Source: Idiomarinaceae bacterium (lineage in GTDB: Bacteria; Pseudomonadota; Gammaproteobacteria; Enterobacterales; Alteromonadaceae). From it: DNA of 64,000 nucleotides. Below are positions 42,836 through 49,732 of this stretch, one piece after another. The notes under the pieces are model-generated. The model had not been told where the DNA came from. It was given only the letters and a program-made list of their open reading frames with translations, and did no database searches. The position numbers were made by a program, and so were the translations under genes. The stretch spans positions 52,600 through 116,599 of the forward strand of contig NYWU01000004.1 in NCBI GenBank assembly GCA_002685255.1, read 5' to 3'. Position 1 is the first letter of the stretch, and each line of letters opens with the position of its first letter.

Positions 42836-45136
42836 CTAAAAGCGGTAATCAACAGTCAGCTGCGCGTGGCGCGGAAGTGATGGAAAGGCGAGTGTGGAGC
42901 CGAAATAGCCGCCCTCAAACACCGGTGACCAATTTTCTTCATCGGTTGCGTTGAACACATCTAAACGCGCACTCAGTTGAGCAGTAATTTGATAAGTTGC
43001 ATTTAAGTTCAACATATACTGATCACGTATCATCACAGTCTGCAGGTAATCAAGCGGATAGCTCTGGGTATAACTCAAATCACCACCCACCGACCACTGA
43101 GGCGTTAGCTGCCAACCTGCGACGGCAGAAGCTTGCACCTCAGGAACGCCTTGCAAACGTTGGTTCGAGGCTGCAAAGGCCGCAAAGTTAGGCGCCCCCA
43201 CACCGGTACCATTGATAATGTCCGGTCGTGAATTATCAAACAAGTCCGCGACTTGACGCGTATCTTGAAACGCAGCCGAATTATCATAGTGCGCATCTAA
43301 ATAGCTGGCAGCCAGTGTCGCCCAAAAGCCGTTTTCATTACGATAGTTCCACTGCGCCTCAACACCCTGTGTGGCAATACCGCTATTAGAACCGTCGCGG
43401 TTGCGCAAGCTACGTGTTTGGTCAAATACCACCACATCGGTATACCAACGACTGTTGACCGGCGCAATTTTGATACCAATCTCATACAGTGTATTTTCGG
43501 TGGCGAAATTCTGTGAATCAATGACTTGATTCGCATTTAATACCGTACCGCCCGCCATTGAATTCGAAGTCGAATCGCTTTCGTACGCTGATGCGTAAAC
43601 CATCACCGCCGTTGAAAGTTGATACTGAGACGACAGGCTAACCGCACTCAACCAGTCATTGTAACTGTCCTCAGCCGCTTCAAATCCAGCGGGTGGCAGC
43701 GGATCCTTCGCGGTCACATCGTAGTAATCAAGCCGTGCCCCTGCGGTGACTTGCCAACGCTCAGTCAGTGCCAGCTCATGCTGTGCGAACAGACCCCACT
43801 GTTGGCTTAGCGAGTCGGTGGTATCCGATAAGATATAATCGCCCACGCCGTCGCCATCGTTGTCATAGTTGGTGCCTGGTGACACAAACAAGCCGGGGCG
43901 CAACTCCACTAATTGGGCTTGTTGCGCTGCCGTTAGCGGAATGCGGCGATTTGAAATAGGACCGGTGAGGTCAGTCGGTAAATCGGCTTCTGTACTGAAC
44001 TGGCTGTAACCCAACACATCATTGATGCGTAAGTTGATGCCTACAATAGAGCGATCGTTAATATGCAATTCAGCACGGTTTTCGAATGTATGTGCGCCAT
44101 CAATAATCTCAACAAAGCTGTTTTGGTTAATCCCCTCACGCTCTAAATACTGATAATACGTGCGGTTTACAAAAATAAGTGCGTCAGACCATTGCTGCTG
44201 AAACGTCGAATGAACCAACGTCGTTTTGGCATTATTGATATCCGCTGGATCGGTCAGTACGCGACTGCGATCAATTTCCACTTGGCCCGTCGGGCTGACA
44301 ACCGCGTAAGCACTTGGCACGGTAGAACCATTAGGCTGTACACCTTGTCCGGTAATATAAAGGTTGTCATCGATGAGCGCTTGGGTGGGCCGGTTGATAC
44401 CCGCGTTATCGGTCCACTCGACATCATAGTACTCAAGCCCGATATCCCACTCAGTGCGGCTGTTCGGCGTAAAGCGATAGGCGACAAATACGTCATCACT
44501 GCGAGTCGAGGTATAATCGTAAAAGCTATCATGGTCGACAAACTCAGCGCTAACTCGTAACCCATGCTTGTCACGCTTGAGCACTTCATTATGATCGAGT
44601 TGCAGACGGTATTGACTCCACTGACCCCATTCACCGCGAACCCGTGAGCGCTCTTTATCTGTCAGTGCCTTTTTCGGCAATAAATTAACAAAGCCACCGA
44701 CGCGCTGAGTCGTACCCAGCATCACCGGTGGCGCTCCTTTCACTACGGCAATCCCTTCGATACTATTAAACGACATTGGCACACCCAAGCCGTTGTTACC
44801 GGCTTGACGCCGCATACCCGCCTCGAATAACTCACCGAGTTGCCCACGCATACTCGGGAGTGAAGGATTGCCAAAACCCGCCGCAGCAAAACTGTTGGGG
44901 GCAAACCGAGCGATATCATGTAGATCATTAATCGCCGCTTGATCCATCAGCGAACGCGATATCATGGTGGCAGAGCGCGGGATTTCCTGTAATGCATCGG
45001 ACAAGCCAAACACCCCTTCGACCGGTTCTTCACTCGGCAATACCAGAGTCTCCCCTTCGCCGGTGACCTCGATAATTTCAATAGGTTCTTGTGCCATTAC
45101 AGACACCGGAAGCAATGCCAACCAAGCGTACTTCAT
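42836..45136 (-). CDS. TonB-dependent receptor, siderophore-receptor type
   Basis: 766 residues with a signal peptide (MKYAWLALLPVSVMAQ), a TonB box region (EIIEVTG), a plug with SLMDQAAINDLHDIARFAPN and GIAVVKGAPPVMLGTTQRVGGFVNLLPKK, and a 22-strand barrel ending in the aromatic LTVDYRF. The plug pattern is that of siderophore receptors. Being first before the oxidoreductase and YnjBCD genes, it should bring their substrate across the outer membrane. No siderophore synthesis gene is nearby. Confidence 0.88.
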   Translation of the reverse strand: MKYAWLALLPVSVMAQEPIEIIEVTGEGETLVLPSEEPVEGVFGLSDALQEIPRSATMISRSLMDQAAINDLHDIARFAPNSFAAAGFGNPSLPSMRGQLGELFEAGMRRQAGNNGLGVPMSFNSIEGIAVVKGAPPVMLGTTQRVGGFVNLLPKKALTDKERSRVRGEWGQWSQYRLQLDHNEVLKRDKHGLRVSAEFVDHDSFYDYTSTRSDDVFVAYRFTPNSRTEWDIGLEYYDVEWTDNAGINRPTQALIDDNLYITGQGVQPNGSTVPSAYAVVSPTGQVEIDRSRVLTDPADINNAKTTLVHSTFQQQWSDALIFVNRTYYQYLEREGINQNSFVEIIDGAHTFENRAELHINDRSIVGINLRINDVLGYSQFSTEADLPTDLTGPISNRRIPLTAAQQAQLVELRPGLFVSPGTNYDNDGDGVGDYILSDTTDSLSQQWGLFAQHELALTERWQVTAGARLDYYDVTAKDPLPPAGFEAAEDSYNDWLSAVSLSSQYQLSTAVMVYASAYESDSTSNSMAGGTVLNANQVIDSQNFATENTLYEIGIKIAPVNSRWYTDVVVFDQTRSLRNRDGSNSGIATQGVEAQWNYRNENGFWATLAASYLDAHYDNSAAFQDTRQVADLFDNSRPDIINGTGVGAPNFAAFAASNQRLQGVPEVQASAVAGWQLTPQWSVGGDLSYTQSYPLDYLQTVMIRDQYMLNLNATYQITAQLSARLDVFNATDEENWSPVFEGGYFGSTLAFPSLPRHAQLTVDYRF

Positions 45137-45149
45137 CGGGAAATCCTTT

Positions 45150-45857
45150 TTATAGCTGACTTAAGAAAGAGCGAATACGTTCCGCATTTTTACCCACATC
45201 GCTGCGACCCACGCGTGACTTACTACGAATGTCGAGCAGCGTCTCATCACTTTGTGCCTGAATACGAATCACCACATCGTCTTTAAAACCAAACCAGGTT
45301 GTTGTGGCGGTTGCCTCAATCCGGTGTTGTTCATCCGACGTATCGATAATTTCCCAGCCCATATTCTTAGCCACGGTCAATGCTTGTTGATAGAGCTCAT
45401 CCGGTGATTTGGGTGAGACATAAGTGGTAATGTCGGGGTACGCTTCTTTCTGTTGCTTTGCCGTTTCCTCACCCGCGTACTCCACAGGATTAGGCGCGTT
45501 AGCACGCAACGGTGCAATGGCCACAAATTCGGGCGGGTTAACCGTATCCGTTGAGATATCATGAATGGGCGGCACCGAGGTTGCCGTTTGGTACTGCGTA
45601 TAAGGTAAATAAAACGCGATAAATGAAGCAATAATAGCTAAAACGCTGAGCCCTGCCCGAGCGCCTTTAGGTCGGCGCACGAATAACGCAATAATGTTTA
45701 ATATACCTGCACCGATGGCAAGATAAACAGCCCAACGCAACAACGTGAAGGCACCACCTAAAGTGAGCCATTCGAGTTGATAAAGCGGGCCGGACAAGCC
45801 GATTAGAACAAGAGAGAGTAAACCAAGAAAAATTAAAATGGAGTGCAACGCTTTCAT
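45150..45857 (-). CDS. DUF1499 membrane protein
   Basis: 235 residues with three N-terminal membrane segments (about 5-105) and a C-terminal DUF1499 domain (SPDELYQQALTVAKNMGWEI, VIRIQAQSDETLLDIRSKSR). Function unknown for the family. It ends 13 bases before the TonB receptor start, so it is probably the first gene of this transcript. Confidence 0.8.
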   Translation of the reverse strand: MKALHSILIFLGLLSLVLIGLSGPLYQLEWLTLGGAFTLLRWAVYLAIGAGILNIIALFVRRPKGARAGLSVLAIIASFIAFYLPYTQYQTATSVPPIHDISTDTVNPPEFVAIAPLRANAPNPVEYAGEETAKQQKEAYPDITTYVSPKSPDELYQQALTVAKNMGWEIIDTSDEQHRIEATATTTWFGFKDDVVIRIQAQSDETLLDIRSKSRVGRSDVGKNAERIRSFLSQL

Positions 45858-45921
45858 AGTCTGTCCTGAACAAATTATTGTTTTATAAGATATTAGACTA
45901 CGAAAGCGCGGTTAAGCCAGA

Positions 45922-46488
45922 TCAACGAATAATGGGTTGCGTATTGGGTTCGTCCAAACGCTCAATAACAGAGCTTGGAATGTAAACAGAGCCTGTGCTC
46001 ACCACATGTTTATTGTTAATGTCCACCAAGCGCGCGCTGGCCAACACACCATCACGGTAGTGGCTATAGGTACCTACAACAACATGGGTAATGGGTAGGA
46101 TCTCGTCAATCTCAAGGTAGTCGCGCGTTAAAGCGAAATCCCCTTGCGGTGTGACACGGATAAATTCCGTCGTTTTGTAGTCGATAATCGGAACCTGACG
46201 ATAAGCAAGTTCTCCACGTAATTGCTCAGACATCACTTGCGCGAACGGTGTCGCATTATTATAGGACGACTGGACCCCGACTAAGTCGGTAACGGCCACG
46301 TGCGCCTTTGCTAAATCAACGCGACTGTTGTTTACCAATTGCTCCGCCAGTTGCACACTAAATGTATTGGTTGGCGCAGGCAAGGCGGTCGATGTTGTTT
46401 CAGTCAGCTCAGCTTTCGGCTCGGGCTTCGGCAACACCGTACAAGCGCTCATTGTCAGTGCTGTCATGACGATTAACGTAAAACGCAT
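45922..46488 (-). CDS. FlgO-family lipoprotein (second of pair)
   Basis: 188 residues with a lipobox TMSAC (Cys16). The rest matches the FlgO domain: LAEQLVNNSRVDLAKAHVAV, then MSEQLRGELAYRQVPIID and ILPITHVVVGTYS. Vibrio FlgO is an outer membrane lipoprotein needed for full flagellar function. It starts nine bases after the first FlgO-like gene and shares its sigma-28 promoter. Confidence 0.75.
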   Translation of the reverse strand: MRFTLIVMTALTMSACTVLPKPEPKAELTETTSTALPAPTNTFSVQLAEQLVNNSRVDLAKAHVAVTDLVGVQSSYNNATPFAQVMSEQLRGELAYRQVPIIDYKTTEFIRVTPQGDFALTRDYLEIDEILPITHVVVGTYSHYRDGVLASARLVDINNKHVVSTGSVYIPSSVIERLDEPNTQPIIR

Positions 46489-46497
46489 AACTCTCTC

Positions 46498-47049
46498 CTA
46501 ACGACTTCTCTGCAAATGCCCATTAACTATCTCGGCACCCTTGTTAGTCCAGTACAAATGCTTAGGCACATAGTGATTTGCCGCGGCCAGCACCGATTGC
46601 GAACGACGGTCGAGCACACGCACACTGAGCATCACACCGTCATCTTCTCGACTCATGGTTCCCACTAATACCCAGTCTAAGTTCGGATTAAGGTTTAACT
46701 GCTGTTTATCATTGGTCAGCATCGTCGCACCCGCGGATGTCAGCGTCACACCATTCTGAGCGCGAAAGTCGATAAGCTTGACCTTGCGTTCGGCAAGATG
46801 ACTATACAACGCTTCGCTCAATTCATGGCTGACTGAGTAAAGCGCGTTTTCAGGTTGAGGCAACGCCAGCGTATCCGACATCACCCAACGGGTAATGCCT
46901 AACTGAGCATGTTCATGACGGGCAGGATGGTCATTTAACTGTTGCACCAGTTGCTGAGACAAGCGATCAGCAATTTCATCATAGGGACTAATTGAGTGTG
47001 CCTGTGCCGGCAGAATCATTAAGCCGACTAAAATAGCCAATACACGCAT
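46498..47049 (-). CDS. FlgO-family secreted protein (first of pair)
   Basis: 183 residues with a cleavable signal peptide (MRVLAILVGLMILPAQAHS) but no lipobox Cys. The FlgO-like core is ADRLSQQLVQQLNDH, LSEALYSHLAERKVKLIDFR and LDWVLVGTMSREDDG. It differs from its neighbour in lacking a lipid anchor. It is read from a sigma-28 promoter at 47081-47107, so it belongs to the flagellar regulon although far from flgP and flgT. Confidence 0.72.
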   Translation of the reverse strand: MRVLAILVGLMILPAQAHSISPYDEIADRLSQQLVQQLNDHPARHEHAQLGITRWVMSDTLALPQPENALYSVSHELSEALYSHLAERKVKLIDFRAQNGVTLTSAGATMLTNDKQQLNLNPNLDWVLVGTMSREDDGVMLSVRVLDRRSQSVLAAANHYVPKHLYWTNKGAEIVNGHLQRSR

Positions 47050-47080
47050 AGGACATCTCGTTATTAAGAGTAATGGTATC

Positions 47081-47107
47081 CTATCGGCTTGAGATGAAAA
47101 AAATTTA
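47081..47107 (-). promoter_or_regulatory. Sigma-28 promoter of the FlgO-like pair
   Basis: Minus strand TAAATTTT-N11-GCCGATAG, with exact spacing and one change in the -10. It sits 31 bases before the ATG, just after the LytTR stop. Confidence 0.78.
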
Positions 47108-47112
47108 GGAGT

Positions 47113-47541
47113 TTAGCTCGCTGAAGAAATTCCCAGTCGTTTAAACAAACTGTCGCGGTAAGATTGACCAATACGCACTTCATCACCGTTACTAAGCACC
47201 AATAAAGTCAGCCTTCCTAACTCACTGGTGATCTCTCTTACATGATTTAAGTTAACAATGACGCTGCGGTGAACACGATGAAAATCCGCGGCACTGAGCG
47301 TGTCGGCTACATTTTTCATGGTGTCGCGGTGAAGCATACGCTCTTGCGGTGTATGAACCTCAACGTAATTGGCAGCCCCTTTGATACAAATAACATCACT
47401 TAAGGGGACAAAAACGATTTTACCGACCATCCTTACGGGAAATACGTTATCCATTGCACGCCAGCATCCATCAGGCTCATAAAGGTTTAGCACATGATGG
47501 TATGGCACCCAGCTTAAGATGGGATATTTTGTGACTAACAA
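47113..47541 (-). CDS. LytTR DNA-binding domain protein
   Basis: The LytTR domain fills the C-terminal 105 residues (VPLSDVICIKGAANYVEVHT, HRVHRSVIVNLNHVREI, LSNGDEVRIGQSYRDSLFKR). The start is uncertain: the listed 142-residue form begins at a TTG with no ribosome site, and an ATG at 47454 would give a 113-residue protein that is almost only the DNA-binding domain. No receiver domain or membrane sensor is attached, so its input is unknown. Targets may include the neighbouring peptidase or receptors; that is inference. Confidence 0.75.
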   Translation of the reverse strand: MLVTKYPILSWVPYHHVLNLYEPDGCWRAMDNVFPVRMVGKIVFVPLSDVICIKGAANYVEVHTPQERMLHRDTMKNVADTLSAADFHRVHRSVIVNLNHVREITSELGRLTLLVLSNGDEVRIGQSYRDSLFKRLGISSAS

Positions 47542-47646
47542 GACAGTATCACCATTAAAGACCTCTTCAACAGGGATTAAACCAACTCAATATAGCAATA
47601 TCAGTGAGTCTGCCGAGAAGCCGATGCCGTCTTGTCTGTAAGAAAA

Positions 47647-47670
47647 AACAGCCAGCAAATGCTGGCTGTT
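47647..47670 (-). terminator. Terminator of the S9 peptidase gene
   Basis: AACAGCCAGCA and TGCTGGCTGTT pair in an 11-bp stem with a two-base centre, followed on the minus strand by six T. Confidence 0.88.
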
Positions 47671-47691
47671 GTATGGAACGAGAAAAGCGGA

Positions 47692-49656
47692 TTATTCGTT
47701 GATATATTTATCAAGGAATACGAGCATTTTGTTCCAACGTTCGATGTTATTTTCTGGCTTATAGAAACCATGGCCCTCGCCTGGCTTAAGCAGCCATTCG
47801 TAGGTATGGTTGCGCTTCTCAAGCGCGTCACGCAAACGGAACGCATGTTCTTTCGGCACACGCACATCGCGTCCACCTTGGATAATGAACACCGGCACTT
47901 CGAGTTTGTCAACTTGATGCACAGGTGACTGAGATTCACGCTCTGCTTTATCGGTTGGCAACACTTTACTCAAGTAGTTAACACCCGCTTTAGCTTCAGA
48001 GATATCGCCCTCTTGGAACATCAAGTTGAGGTCATATACACCGACAAACCCAATGGTACATTTGTACTTTTTGGGTTCACGGATAACGCTCATCAGCGCA
48101 GCATAGCCACCATACGAGGCGCCATAAACACACATCCGCTCCGGATCTGCGATACCTTTCTCGATAAGATAATCGACACTGTCGGTCATATCATCGATCA
48201 TCGTTGTTCCCCACTTTTTATAACCTTTAGTGAGAAATTCATTGCCGTAACCACCTGAACCTCGGAAATTTGGCTGTAATACTGCATAACCATGCTCAGC
48301 CAATACTTTCGCGTCAGTATCTAGGTTCGTCAGTGAATCACGAATACCGTGAGGTCCGCCATGAGGTAAAAGAATCAACGGCAAGTCTTTCGCCTCTTTA
48401 CCCGGTGGCAATGTCAGCAAGCCGTGAATTTTCAAGCCATCACGCGCCTGATAGGTGATAATCTGCGTTTCCGGCATGGCCTGTTTGTCTAACCAAGGAC
48501 GCGCCTGAGTGATTATCGACAGCGAACCTTTTTCTGCGTCATATAGATAAAATTCAGCTGGATGATTAGCAGACGAAACGGTAATCACCATTTTAGAGTT
48601 ATCGAGCGTTGCCGAACGAATTCCGACTGAACGGTTTGGAAATGCTCGAATAATGCTCTGCGTAATATTAGCGAACTGCTTATCTTTTACGCCTTGGAAG
48701 AATACCGCATCAATGGCATCGTACTCGTAAGCACCACCAATTAACTCGTTATTACGTCCGTTTTTCAAACTGAAAATCGGCGCGATATCGGTTTTAGGAT
48801 GCTCAGCAATGACTGTGCTTTCATGCGTGTTCAGGTCATAGCTCACAATCGCGGAGGTATCGCTTGAGCGAGTCGACGTACCGATCACCGTATGTCCATC
48901 GGGCATGATCTCCATCGGAGTGAAGTGGCCTTCCTCTTCGAAGTACTTGTTAGCGACTTCCCACTCCTCGTTTGCACCGTCACGAGTCATCATAACCAAC
49001 TGGTTACGATTATCCGGGTCGGTACCTACAGCAATACGTGATACACCCTCATCATCGAGTAGGACACTGACATTCGTACTTTTATATCGGCGCAGCGGAA
49101 TACGGCCTTCAGCGCGCTTACGTCCCGAATCAAGCTTCATTCGGTACAGGTCGATGTAGGGTTCGTTAGACATCATACGAACACTATAAATCATCACCTG
49201 ATTAGGCTCATCAGGTAAAAAGTCGATAATCTGAGCAAAACGATAGTCACCATCATCAGAACGCGGTCCAGTCAATATCTTCTGGTTACCACCGTCGGCA
49301 TCCATCGCAAAGATTTCGCCCGTTGGAATAGGCGCATCGAGCGAGCCAACTTCTCGTGCCATCGACATAACAAGACGATCATCATTGGCCCAATTAAAGC
49401 TAGCGACAGACTCGTTACCTTGTCCCTCTGTCATCGACAGTACTTTTTTATCGTTGATATCAAGCACTGTCAGACGAACCTTACCTTCATCCGTACGTGA
49501 GGTAGCGGCTAGATAATTGCCCTCTGGTGAAATTTTGATATCCAAAAACTGCGAAGGCTTTGCGTACTTGGTAAGCACGTCCTCTTTTACTTGTGCCATC
49601 ACTGAAACCGGCAAAGCCACAGCCGCAGCGACAACAAAAGAAATGAGCTTTTTCAT
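47692..49656 (-). CDS. Secreted S9 family (prolyl oligopeptidase-type) serine peptidase
   Basis: 654 residues with a signal peptide (MKKLISFVVAAAVALPVSVMAQ). An N-terminal beta-propeller (about 30-390) with DPP4/acylaminoacyl-peptidase-like repeats precedes an alpha/beta hydrolase domain with catalytic Ser514 (GASYGGYAA), Asp597 (GGRDVRV) and His629 (GEGHGF). It should cut short peptides in the periplasm. It is a single gene with its own terminator, next to four TonB receptors, which fits peptide scavenging. Confidence 0.92.
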   Translation of the reverse strand: MKKLISFVVAAAVALPVSVMAQVKEDVLTKYAKPSQFLDIKISPEGNYLAATSRTDEGKVRLTVLDINDKKVLSMTEGQGNESVASFNWANDDRLVMSMAREVGSLDAPIPTGEIFAMDADGGNQKILTGPRSDDGDYRFAQIIDFLPDEPNQVMIYSVRMMSNEPYIDLYRMKLDSGRKRAEGRIPLRRYKSTNVSVLLDDEGVSRIAVGTDPDNRNQLVMMTRDGANEEWEVANKYFEEEGHFTPMEIMPDGHTVIGTSTRSSDTSAIVSYDLNTHESTVIAEHPKTDIAPIFSLKNGRNNELIGGAYEYDAIDAVFFQGVKDKQFANITQSIIRAFPNRSVGIRSATLDNSKMVITVSSANHPAEFYLYDAEKGSLSIITQARPWLDKQAMPETQIITYQARDGLKIHGLLTLPPGKEAKDLPLILLPHGGPHGIRDSLTNLDTDAKVLAEHGYAVLQPNFRGSGGYGNEFLTKGYKKWGTTMIDDMTDSVDYLIEKGIADPERMCVYGASYGGYAALMSVIREPKKYKCTIGFVGVYDLNLMFQEGDISEAKAGVNYLSKVLPTDKAERESQSPVHQVDKLEVPVFIIQGGRDVRVPKEHAFRLRDALEKRNHTYEWLLKPGEGHGFYKPENNIERWNKMLVFLDKYINE

Positions 49657-49679
49657 AAGTTCACCCTAGAAATAATAAA

Positions 49680-49703
49680 AGAGCCCCCGCAAGCGGAGGC
49701 TCT
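49680..49703 (-). terminator. Terminator of the 49733-52723 receptor gene
   Basis: AGAGCCCCCGC and GCGGAGGCTCT pair with one mismatch; TTTTATTATT follows on the minus strand. Confidence 0.8.
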
Positions 49704-49732
49704 ACCTTTACTTCATCATTGCTAAAGAATGA

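Noticed and set aside
42836..45136. Siderophore locus
   Set aside because: The receptor resembles siderophore receptors, but no synthesis or ferric reductase gene is present and the importer is of YnjBCD type.
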